Of a DNA stretch of 13,373 nucleotides, positions 7,432 to 13,373 are shown one piece after another. The stretch spans positions 1 to 13,373 of the forward strand of contig DJEP01000012.1 in the NCBI GenBank assembly GCA_002431915.1, read 5' to 3'. The translations under genes and the position numbers were made by a program. The first letter of the stretch is position 1; each line of letters begins with the position of its first letter. The notes beneath the pieces are model-generated. The model was given only the letters and a program-made list of their open reading frames with translations, had not been told where the DNA came from and did not search any database. This DNA is from Lachnospiraceae bacterium UBA5895 (GTDB taxonomy: Bacteria > Bacillota > Clostridia > Lachnospirales > Lachnospiraceae).

Positions 7432-8136
7432 ATGGAAGAAAAGCATTGTTGGGATGATCTGCTGACAGAGGTTGACAGGATCGTAATTGAAAAGGGCGGC
7501 TACGGGCAGCCCAGAGGCTTTGGAAAAAAGCCGTTATTGCTGATCATCGACTGCCAGCCGAATTACGTGGGTGCGGACAAGCCCATCGAAGAGCAGTTGG
7601 ATGAGTGGCCCTCCGGCGGCGGTGCAAATGCCTGGGCTTCCGTCAGGAGAATTATCTCGTTGCGGGATGTGGCGAGAGAATGTGGGATTCCTGTCATGTA
7701 CACAAAAAATGTACAGAGACAGACCCTGGCGTTTGACGGATTTTCCGCTAAGACCAAAAGAGACCAGACAAAGTATCTGGACGGGAATCCCGCCAGTGAT
7801 CTGCTTCCGGAGCTTGCACCGCTTCCGAACGAACTGGTGATTCCCAAGGCATATGCCAGTGTGTTCTATGGAACCCCGTTTGAAAGCTATCTGGTGAAGC
7901 TGGGAATCGACACGCTGATCATTGTGGGAAATTCCAGCAGCGGATGCTGCAGGGCAACGGCGGTCGATGCAGTGACCAGAAGCTACTATCTGGGCTATGT
8001 GGAAGACTGCATAACCGACCGGATCGAGGCATCCCACAAGATAGCCATGCTGGATATCTGGATGAAATACGGTGATGTGATTCGGAGTGATGATGTAAAA
8101 GAATATTTCTATTCCCTGAAGAAGGAAGAAAATTAG
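7432..8136 (+). CDS. Isochorismatase-fold amidase, N-carbamoylsarcosine amidase-like
   Basis: A 234-residue cysteine hydrolase of the isochorismatase-like superfamily. The Asp-Lys-Cys triad is visible: Asp40 in LLLIIDCQ, Lys139 in VIPKAYASVF and Cys172 in SSSGCCRATAVDA. The Lys-Cys spacing (33 residues) equals that of N-carbamoylsarcosine amidohydrolase, as I recall its numbering. The GCxRATAVDA helix is typical of the carbamoyl-amidase branch, and Cys173 directly follows the nucleophile. The likely reaction is hydrolysis of an N-carbamoyl amino acid to amino acid, CO2 and ammonia. It lies between two ring-opening enzymes, separated by 27 and 16 bases, which supports a role in the second step. 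The ATG at 7432 has GGGAGG upstream (7418-7423). True isochorismatase or nicotinamidase activity is unlikely in this context but not excluded. Confidence 0.82.
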   Translation: MEEKHCWDDLLTEVDRIVIEKGGYGQPRGFGKKPLLLIIDCQPNYVGADKPIEEQLDEWPSGGGANAWASVRRIISLRDVARECGIPVMYTKNVQRQTLAFDGFSAKTKRDQTKYLDGNPASDLLPELAPLPNELVIPKAYASVFYGTPFESYLVKLGIDTLIIVGNSSSGCCRATAVDAVTRSYYLGYVEDCITDRIEASHKIAMLDIWMKYGDVIRSDDVKEYFYSLKKEEN

Positions 8137-8152
8137 GACAGGAGGCATTCAT

Positions 8153-9553
8153 ATGAGTAAGGAAATGTTGATCAAAAACGGTACGGTGGTATTTGAGACG
8201 GATGTGCAGAAGGCGGATATTTATATCAAGGATGAGAAGATCGCCGCCATCTATGCACCGGGAGAGGCCCCGGAAAAGGAGTGTGAAGTGATCGATGCCA
8301 CCGGTCTGTATGTGATGCCCGGAGCGATCGATCCGCATCAGCATCTGGGATTGTATAACAGCTTCGAAGAATCCTACAAATACAGTACTGCCAGAGAAGT
8401 CATCGGCGGCCTGACTTCCATCGTGGAGTATCACAGAGGAAAGGGTAACTATTTTGATACGGTGTCCGAGGAGATCGCTATCGGCGAGAAAAATTCCCTG
8501 GTGGACTTCGGAATCTCTCTGGGACTGTGTGCGAAGAAGCATATGACGGAACTGGAGGATTACGTCACGAAGCTGGGAATCACTTCCTTCAAGTTTTTCT
8601 TCGACAAGCAGGATATTGCACATACTTTCTATGGAATTCCCAAGGAAGAGGCCATGAATCTGGATAAGGCAGATCTGTATTATGTCATCAAAAAGTTACA
8701 TGAGATCGATCCGAAGCTGCTTCTGTGTATCCACTGCGAGGATCCCGATATGTTCCGGGCATTTCTGAAGGAGCAGCAGGAGTTACATCCGGATGCGGCA
8801 GGAATCGAAGAGTGGGATGCCGGAAGACCGGATTTCGTGGAAAGCAACTGTGTGGCAGGAGCCATGCTGATCAATGCAGAACTGAACGGCAATATCTATA
8901 TTGTACATACTTCTGCCAAAAAGACGCTGGATGTGTATAAAGCTTTGTCAGAGAACATTGACTGTGGAAACGTAACGATCGAGACCTGCCCGCAGTATCT
9001 GCTGTTGGATAAGACGGCAGGAATGAATGCCAAGGTAAATCCCGCCTTACATACCAAAACAGACAATGAAGCCCTCTGGGAAGGCATCCGGAGCGGCATC
9101 GTCAAAACCATCGGAACCGATAACGTTCCGGTCACCAGAGCACAGAAATACACCAGAAACGGAAAACATGCAGATACTTTGTGGGATGTCTGGGTAGGCT
9201 TCTCCGGACAGGGCATTGCCATGCCGGTCCTGATCAGCGAAGGCTATTTAAAGAGAGGAATCCCCCTTACCACCATTGCGCAGGTATTGAGCACCAACAC
9301 CGCAAAAGTATTCAACCTTCCCGATAAAGGTTCCATCAAGGTAGGCAAGGACGCAGACCTGGCTCTGATCGATATGGACTGGGAGAGAAAGATCACACCG
9401 GAACTGTACGGCTGCTCGGACTTCTCCATCTATGACGGCATGAGCTTCAAGGGCTGGCCCAGATACACCATCGGACGCGGTGAGATCCTGCAGAAGGATG
9501 GCGTAGTGCTTGCCAAACCCGGACGCGGAAAATATCTGAAGAGAAGTATCTGA
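8153..9553 (+). CDS. Cyclic amidohydrolase B (hydantoinase/dihydropyrimidinase-like paralogue)
   Basis: A 466-residue paralogue of the enzyme at 6022-7404. The metal ligands are complete: His62 and His64 in DPHQH, Lys147 in TSFK, His194 in IHCED, His252 in VHTS and Asp323 in GTDN. It shares with the first copy the start MLIKNG, the GRPDF/ARPDF segment and a nearly identical C-terminal block (DFSIYDGM, then FKGWPRYT). The substrate loops differ: KFFFDKQDIAHTFYG replaces KFYLDKTNRLEEHYG, and GFSG (349-352) replaces GFPG. This suggests a related reaction on another ring or enantiomer. The canonical D-hydantoinase Tyr after the metal lysine is missing here too. The ribosome site AGGAGG (8140-8145) lies seven bases before the ATG. 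A 17-base exact match to the first copy near the 5' end (8165-8181 against 6031-6047) fits an old duplication. Confidence 0.88.
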   Translation: MSKEMLIKNGTVVFETDVQKADIYIKDEKIAAIYAPGEAPEKECEVIDATGLYVMPGAIDPHQHLGLYNSFEESYKYSTAREVIGGLTSIVEYHRGKGNYFDTVSEEIAIGEKNSLVDFGISLGLCAKKHMTELEDYVTKLGITSFKFFFDKQDIAHTFYGIPKEEAMNLDKADLYYVIKKLHEIDPKLLLCIHCEDPDMFRAFLKEQQELHPDAAGIEEWDAGRPDFVESNCVAGAMLINAELNGNIYIVHTSAKKTLDVYKALSENIDCGNVTIETCPQYLLLDKTAGMNAKVNPALHTKTDNEALWEGIRSGIVKTIGTDNVPVTRAQKYTRNGKHADTLWDVWVGFSGQGIAMPVLISEGYLKRGIPLTTIAQVLSTNTAKVFNLPDKGSIKVGKDADLALIDMDWERKITPELYGCSDFSIYDGMSFKGWPRYTIGRGEILQKDGVVLAKPGRGKYLKRSI

Positions 9554-9592
9554 GCATAATGAGTGCGTATTTCGCAGGGAAGGAGAGCAATT

Positions 9593-10510
9593 ATGAAGGT
9601 GAAGGTATTAGGAATCCAGCCGGGCACGGTGACGGATGGCATGACAAATGAAGAATATGTAGAGCGGCAGATCGCCTTTATGGAGGAGCTGGTGGAGAAG
9701 GAAAAGCCTTATCTGGTGGCTTTTCCGGAGATGATGACGGGAATCTATTTCGGTATGGTCCGGGAGAAAAAGTGGTTTCAGTATGCGGAAGATTTTCTGA
9801 CAGGACCGACGACCACCAAAATGCTGGAAGAGTCTGAAAATCTGGGCATTCATATCGCATATTCCCTGTTTGAGAAGGCAGTAGAGGATGGAAAAGAAGT
9901 ATATTATAACACCATGGGACTGATATCTCCGGTGCGTGGAGTGATCGGGAGATACCGTAAGATCCATATTCCCGGCGGCGATATCCGGTACAATGCGGTG
10001 TATGAAAAGTATTATTTCAATTCCGGAGATAAGCTTCCGGTATTTGAACTGGATAATGGCGTGAAGCTTGCTATGCTGATTTGCTATGACAGATCGTTCC
10101 CCGAAGTGTGGAGATCCTATTATCTTCAGGGAGCACAGATCATTGTTGCGGCAACCTGTACCATGGGACTGCGCTCCGACATGTTCATCACGGAATTACA
10201 GACCAGAGCATTGGAATCCCACGCGTTTGTGATCGGTCTGAACCGTGCGGGAGACGAACAGGTAGAAAAGGAACCGGTGGCAAGACATCATTTCGGCAAA
10301 TCCTTTATTGCCAATCCTCTGGGAAATCTGGTGGTGGAGCCTCTGACGGATGAACCGTGGAGTTATGTGGTGTCCGAACTGGATATGGAGGAGGTCACTT
10401 ATGCGAGAGGACGACTGAACTGGCAGAGAGACCGTCACCCCGAATTGTATGGAATGGTTTCGGATCCCAATTTTGCACCAAAGGGGCTTATATTTGAAAA
10501 GGGCTTTTAA
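9593..10510 (+). CDS. Nitrilase-superfamily N-carbamoyl amino acid hydrolase-like protein
   Basis: A 305-residue carbon-nitrogen hydrolase. The catalytic set is visible: Glu46 in FPEMM, Lys123 in RYRKIHIPG and nucleophile Cys164 in ICYDRSFPEVWR, with Glu138 in VYEKYYFNSG as the likely second glutamate. The segment after Cys164 (DRSFPEVWR) resembles the DRRWPE region of N-carbamoyl-D-amino acid hydrolases, where the Arg binds the substrate carboxylate. An N-carbamoyl acid is therefore the best-supported substrate class. Beta-ureidopropionase or N-carbamoylputrescine amidase activity remains possible. The ATG at 9593 is chosen because AAGGAG (9580-9585) lies seven bases upstream. A GTG at 9563 would add ten residues and has no ribosome site. 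It is the second, structurally unrelated carbamoyl hydrolase of the cluster, 39 bases after amidohydrolase B. Confidence 0.85.
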   Translation: MKVKVLGIQPGTVTDGMTNEEYVERQIAFMEELVEKEKPYLVAFPEMMTGIYFGMVREKKWFQYAEDFLTGPTTTKMLEESENLGIHIAYSLFEKAVEDGKEVYYNTMGLISPVRGVIGRYRKIHIPGGDIRYNAVYEKYYFNSGDKLPVFELDNGVKLAMLICYDRSFPEVWRSYYLQGAQIIVAATCTMGLRSDMFITELQTRALESHAFVIGLNRAGDEQVEKEPVARHHFGKSFIANPLGNLVVEPLTDEPWSYVVSELDMEEVTYARGRLNWQRDRHPELYGMVSDPNFAPKGLIFEKGF

Positions 10511-10543
10511 AATGAGAAAGGTTAAAGGGAAGAGGTGATCGCT

Positions 10544-11962
10544 GTGACCATGCAAAAGGAAAATAACGGCATAAAGTATGCAGGGAATCTTGGAATTGCC
10601 GCAATTATCATGGCAATGGTATTGTTCTTTCCGATAGATTTTGGCCTGACAAGAGAGGCCGTGGAATATCTGGCGATTCTCGCAGCCATGGTATTTATGC
10701 TGATAACGGGAGTTTTTGATGAACATATTGTCATCCTTGCGACACTTGCCATGTGTGTGATACTGAAGGTTGCCTCTTTCTCCACCATTTTTTCGGCTTT
10801 TTCCGGAACTACCATGTGGATGGTGCTGACGATCCTGCCAATTACGGTGGTGATTCAGAAAAGCGGCCTGATGAACCGGATTGCGCTTTATTTATTGAAG
10901 GCATTTCCCTGTTCCTACAAGTGGCAGTTGTTTGCATTGTCCTTATCTTCTATGGTCATCAGCCCCCTGATCCCCAGCACAACGGCGAAATCCAGTCTGC
11001 TGGCATCCCTTACGGCTTCGGTTGCGGACAAGATGAAGCTGGAGAAACAGAGTAAGCCGCTAACAGGAATCTTTCTGGCCGTATTTATCAATGGACCCAG
11101 CATGGGACATATTTTCCTGAGCGGTTCGGTACAGGCACTGCTGGTGGTCGGAATGATGCCGGAGGAGATGGCAGCGGGGTTTTCCTGGATGGGATGGCTG
11201 GCGGCGGCTTCGGTCTGGGCAGTGGTGGCGTTTCTTTTGATCTATCTTGTGTTACTGCTTTTGTATCATCCGGAGAAACCGGTCAGCCTGACCAAAGAGG
11301 AAATCAATCAGATGATCGCAGATATGGGAGCGGTTTCCGGAACGGAAAAGCTTACGGCTGTTTTGATGATCCTTACGCTGATCGGATGGATCACAAAGAC
11401 CTGGACCGGAATTCCGGAATGTATTTTCGCCATTTTTACCTATGCGGTATTGTATACGGTGGGAGCCATTTCCAAGAGGGAATTCCGGGCCGATGTTCCC
11501 TGGGATGTGTGGATCTATGTCGGGGGAATCGTATGTGTGGCCAGCCTGTTTACCACACTGGGCATTGATATCTGGCTTGCGCAGGTGATGGAACCCATGG
11601 TAAAGATCATAACCTGCAATCCCATCGTATATATTGCGGCACTGGTGCTGATCGTGTATGCCTTCCGGGTATTTATTGTCTCCTCGATTGCCACAGTTAC
11701 CATTTTTTATGTGGTATTTGCTGCCACGGCATATCAACTGCTGGGGATCAGTCCTTTTATTACAGGCTTTTTGATCATCGGCGCCTCCAAATCCTGGCCA
11801 ACGGAGTATACCAATACGAATTATGTTACGGCAGAAGCGATCGTAGGCAGGGATTCGGTGAGATTTAAGGATGCACAGAGGATGTCGCATATTTACATTC
11901 TCATTACTATTATAGCGGCGATCATCAGTATTCCTTTCTGGAAGCTGATCGGACTGATGTAG
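10544..11962 (+). CDS. SLC13/DASS-type anion transporter
   Basis: A 472-residue membrane protein with about eleven to twelve hydrophobic segments. The two inverted-repeat substrate/sodium motifs of the divalent-anion-symporter family are recognisable but altered: SPLIPSTTAKSS at about 140-151 (family consensus SNT) and VSSIATVT at about 379-386. The C-terminal part carries WPTEYTNTNY near 418-427. Known relatives move C4-dicarboxylates, citrate, sulfate or similar anions with sodium, or by exchange. I chose the GTG at 10544 because AGAGGTG (10531-10537) lies six bases upstream. The ATG at 10550 is too far from it, and the GTG at 10535 overlaps the site. It starts 33 bases after the nitrilase-type gene, so it probably belongs to the operon. 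It may import an anionic substrate or release a product acid. Confidence 0.82.
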   Translation: MTMQKENNGIKYAGNLGIAAIIMAMVLFFPIDFGLTREAVEYLAILAAMVFMLITGVFDEHIVILATLAMCVILKVASFSTIFSAFSGTTMWMVLTILPITVVIQKSGLMNRIALYLLKAFPCSYKWQLFALSLSSMVISPLIPSTTAKSSLLASLTASVADKMKLEKQSKPLTGIFLAVFINGPSMGHIFLSGSVQALLVVGMMPEEMAAGFSWMGWLAAASVWAVVAFLLIYLVLLLLYHPEKPVSLTKEEINQMIADMGAVSGTEKLTAVLMILTLIGWITKTWTGIPECIFAIFTYAVLYTVGAISKREFRADVPWDVWIYVGGIVCVASLFTTLGIDIWLAQVMEPMVKIITCNPIVYIAALVLIVYAFRVFIVSSIATVTIFYVVFAATAYQLLGISPFITGFLIIGASKSWPTEYTNTNYVTAEAIVGRDSVRFKDAQRMSHIYILITIIAAIISIPFWKLIGLM

Positions 11963-12004
11963 CAGAACACGGAACAGAGAAAAACAGAAGCAGGAGGGAT
12001 GAAC

Positions 12005-12640
12005 ATGGATAATTATATTATTACGATTGCACGAGGTCTGGGAAGCGGCGGAAGCCATGTGGGGAAAAAACTGTCGGAAATACTGGGGATTCCCTGTTAC
12101 GATACCGAGATTCTGGAGATGGCATCGGAACTGAGCGGGATCAATGAATCGTATTTTTTTGAAGCTAATGAAAAGATCAATAAAGGCCAGATCAGAATCC
12201 GAAATTCCAAGGGAGTTTATACCGGAAGACTGTATTCCGTGGAAGATGCGAAATACCTGTCGGACGAAAATCTGTTCAACTATCAGGCGGAGGTGATCAA
12301 AAGTCTGGCACTGGGCGGAAAGCAGTCCTGCATTATTATTGGAAAAGCGGCCAACAGGATCATAGGAAGTCTGAAAAACGTAGTGACAGTCAATATTCAG
12401 GCAACGATAGAGGTCTGTGTCGGAAATATTGTAAACCGTTTACAGGTTAATACGGTGGAAGCAAAGGAAAAAATCCTGCAGACCAACAAATACCGCGCAA
12501 TTTATTACCGGTATTATACCGGCGGAATCTGGGATGACCCTACGGAGTATGATCTGACGATTAATCCGGGAGCCGTCGGGGAAGACTATGCGGCACAGAT
12601 GATCGTGGACTATTTGAAGTATAAAGGGCTTATAAAGTAA
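12005..12640 (+). CDS. Cytidylate-kinase-like P-loop protein
   Basis: A 211-residue protein of the cytidylate kinase-like family. The N-terminus ITIARGLGSGGSHVGKKL (6-23) is the modified P-loop, followed by LGIPCYD (27-33). SCIIIGKAANRII (108-120) and the tyrosine-rich end YRYYTGGIWDDPTEYDL (168-184) are further family marks. It lacks the full length and context of housekeeping Cmk, so true CMP kinase activity is doubtful. Such proteins often sit beside transporters in gut Clostridia (from memory, not searched), and here it lies 42 bases after the SLC13 gene. A regulatory or ligand-phosphorylating role for the transporter is speculative. The ATG at 12005 is chosen because AGGAGG (11992-11997) gives seven bases spacing. 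The ATG at 11999 touches that site. It may be the last gene of the operon. Confidence 0.8.
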   Translation: MDNYIITIARGLGSGGSHVGKKLSEILGIPCYDTEILEMASELSGINESYFFEANEKINKGQIRIRNSKGVYTGRLYSVEDAKYLSDENLFNYQAEVIKSLALGGKQSCIIIGKAANRIIGSLKNVVTVNIQATIEVCVGNIVNRLQVNTVEAKEKILQTNKYRAIYYRYYTGGIWDDPTEYDLTINPGAVGEDYAAQMIVDYLKYKGLIK

Positions 12641-12685
12641 TCCTGCTTTCTCTGTTTTTGTAACAGAAGCCTTCGTCATAAGCCC
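12626..12685 (+). repeat. Long-range stem at the operon 3' end
   Basis: GGGCTTAT (12626-12633, the last codons of the kinase-like gene) is the exact reverse complement of ATAAGCCC (12678-12685). Inside it a second hairpin can form from GCTT, CTGTT, AACAG and AAGC (about 12645-12670) with a three-base bulge. No T-run follows directly, so this is not a standard intrinsic terminator. It could be a stabilising 3' structure on the transcript. Confidence 0.4.
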
Positions 12686-12721
12686 GGTGGATGATTACTT
12701 GCGAATGTCGGATTCTTTTTG

Positions 12722-12750
12722 TTGAACAAAGTTATATGATTGGATATAAT
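12722..12750 (+). promoter_or_regulatory. Promoter and candidate operator of the toxin-antitoxin pair
   Basis: TTGAAC (12722-12727), 17 bases, then a perfect TATAAT (12745-12750) make a convincing promoter with a start near 12757. An exact inverted repeat, TTATAT (12732-12737) and ATATAA (12744-12749) with a six-base spacer, overlaps the -10. Antitoxins of this class usually repress their own promoter, so this repeat is the best candidate for the autoregulatory site. Confidence 0.6.
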
Positions 12751-12817
12751 AAGAATCGGAATAAGTGAAAATACCGTTGAACATAGAACTGATTTTAAAG
12801 TAAGGAGGATGCAGACT

Positions 12818-12988
12818 ATGGAAGTTGTAGTGCATAGGAACAGTAATGTGATTACTTTGCAAGCGGAAGCAGAGCGCATTGCTGTTCGTCAAAAGGTAAT
12901 GGATAGCTATCAGGATATGTTGAGCGGAAAAGGCAGGGATTACAAAGAATTTTTCGCTGATTTAGAAAGCAGGTATAAGAATCAATAA
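12818..12988 (+). CDS. Putative antitoxin of a type II toxin-antitoxin pair
   Basis: A 56-residue protein, highly charged and predicted mostly helical in its C-terminal half. The N-terminus MEVVVHRNSNVITLQAEAER could hold a short DNA-binding strand, and the segment ending in YKEFFADLESRYKNQ would wrap the toxin. I do not recognise the family with certainty. The call rests on size, its position directly before a RelE/ParE-type toxin and the one-base stop-start overlap (TAATG). The start at 12818 is chosen for AAGGAGG (12802-12808) nine bases upstream. An in-frame ATG at 12740 lies upstream of the predicted transcript start and is rejected. The gene is visibly more AT-rich than the operon before it, suggesting separate acquisition. 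Confidence 0.68.
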   Translation: MEVVVHRNSNVITLQAEAERIAVRQKVMDSYQDMLSGKGRDYKEFFADLESRYKNQ

Positions 12989-13314
12989 TGTATAAGGTGC
13001 AAATTCTTCCGAAAGCGGAAGAGGATATTTGTGCTAATACAGATTATATAGCATTTGTAAAAAAAGCGCCGGAAACGGCTTTGCAATTAGCAAAAGGGTT
13101 ATACAAAACAATTGCCAGGCTTGAATATATGCCGAAATCTCATGAACTGGATGAGGATAAAGAGCTTGCAGCAAAGGGAATTCGCAAATGTTATTATCGA
13201 AAGTATAAAATATATTTTTATATTGATGAATCATTGAAGAGAGTATATGTACTGAGAGTATTACATATGCTGGTAGATGCAAAATCTAAATTAATATTAG
13301 AGAGAACATATTAG
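12988..13314 (+). CDS. RelE/ParE-family toxin
   Basis: A 108-residue protein with the usual RelE/ParE fold signature. The N-terminus YKVQILPKAEEDI is a strand followed by a helix with a conserved Asp/Ala pattern. A helical hairpin with LEYMPKS follows, then the C-terminal strands IRKCYYRKYKIYFYID and RVYVLRVLHMLVD (65-97). Basic residues Arg66, Arg71 and Arg90 are candidates for catalysis or target contact. RelE members cut mRNA on the ribosome and ParE members poison gyrase; the sequence alone does not separate these. The VLRVLH ending is nearer ParE-type proteins. Its start overlaps the antitoxin stop by one base, so translation is coupled. It has no visible link to the ureide cluster. A terminator follows three bases after the stop. 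Confidence 0.85.
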   Translation: MYKVQILPKAEEDICANTDYIAFVKKAPETALQLAKGLYKTIARLEYMPKSHELDEDKELAAKGIRKCYYRKYKIYFYIDESLKRVYVLRVLHMLVDAKSKLILERTY

Positions 13315-13317
13315 CAC

Positions 13318-13348
13318 AAAAAGCGCACCTTCCCGGGGTGCGCTTTTT
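13318..13348. terminator. Bidirectional intrinsic terminator after the toxin gene
   Basis: AAAAAGCGCACC (13318-13329) is the exact reverse complement of GGTGCGCTTTTT (13337-13348), with a seven-base loop. A GC-rich stem with five T on the + strand and five A at its 5' side terminates in both directions. This suggests that a gene on the other strand may converge from beyond the window. Confidence 0.9.
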
Positions 13349-13355
13349 GCATGCG

Positions 13356-13373
13356 GTGCGCCCGGCGGCGCAC
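13356..13373. repeat. GC-rich hairpin at the window edge
   Basis: GTGCGCC (13356-13362) pairs perfectly with GGCGCAC (13367-13373) around a CGGC loop. The GGTGCGC core repeats that of the terminator 18 bases upstream (13337-13343 against 13355-13361). It may be the first unit of an intergenic repeat that continues outside the window. Confidence 0.45.

Noticed and set aside
6022..9553. Assignment of the two amidohydrolases as dihydroorotase or allantoinase
   Set aside because: GFPG in copy A hints at those groups, but length, the SFK segment, RPDF and context fit the hydantoinase/dihydropyrimidinase branch better, and no pyrimidine-synthesis or allantoin genes are present.
6022..10510. Reductive pyrimidine degradation operon
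   Set aside because: Two of the three steps could fit, but no dihydropyrimidine dehydrogenase genes are present; left as one possible substrate route only.
11252..12058. Antisense frame of 268 codons over the SLC13 gene
   Set aside because: His/Arg/Asn-rich composition typical of a shadow of a hydrophobic gene on the other strand.
12698..12715. Intrinsic terminator ending in the T-run near 12715
   Set aside because: Only a four-base GAAT/ATTC stem precedes the T-run, too weak to call.
12740..12817. N-terminal extension of the antitoxin from the ATG at 12740
   Set aside because: That ATG lies upstream of the predicted transcript start and overlaps the -10; the start at 12818 has a consensus ribosome site.
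1..13373. CRISPR arrays, tRNA or rRNA genes, insertion sequences, phage genes
   Set aside because: Read for regularly spaced repeats, cloverleaf patterns, transposase motifs and terminal repeats; none seen.

Overview
The window reads as chromosome of a Gram-positive anaerobe of the Clostridia, most likely a gut Lachnospiraceae-type organism. This is inference from the near-consensus AGGAGG ribosome sites before most genes, the lipoprotein-type solute-binding protein, moderate GC, tight one-strand gene packing, and an SLC13 transporter next to a cytidylate-kinase-like protein. No rRNA, tRNA or marker gene is present, so genus is not determined. All 14 genes lie on the + strand.

Layout. 1-269 is non-coding, with a possible promoter and a good intrinsic terminator hairpin. 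270-1232 encodes a LysR-type regulator. 1233-1384 is a structured control region with two candidate promoters, a large inverted repeat and an attenuator-like hairpin. 1385-5996 encodes a complete LIV/urea-type ABC importer: lipoprotein binding protein, two permeases and two ATPases. 6022-10510 encodes a catabolic block: cyclic amidohydrolase A, an isochorismatase-fold amidase resembling N-carbamoylsarcosine amidase, cyclic amidohydrolase B, and a nitrilase-superfamily N-carbamoyl hydrolase. 10544-11962 is an SLC13/DASS-type transporter and 12005-12640 a cytidylate-kinase-like P-loop protein. 12818-13314 is a more AT-rich toxin-antitoxin pair of RelE/ParE type, closed by a bidirectional terminator.

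How the genes may work together. The ABC importer would bring in a small cyclic or linear ureide (hydantoin, dihydropyrimidine, N-methylhydantoin, allantoin or similar). Either amidohydrolase would open the ring to an N-carbamoyl amino acid. The two unrelated amidases would remove the carbamoyl group, giving an amino acid, CO2 and ammonia. The SLC13 protein would move a carboxylate substrate or product, and the LysR protein would sense an intermediate. All metal ligands and catalytic residues needed for this chemistry are visible, but the substrate cannot be fixed. The enzymes that would identify a pathway (dihydropyrimidine dehydrogenase, creatinine deiminase, allantoate-processing enzymes) are absent from the window. 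The most unusual points are the doubling of both steps, with two related ring-openers and two structurally unrelated carbamoyl hydrolases, their coupling to a LIV-type importer, and a shared change in the substrate loop of both ring-openers.
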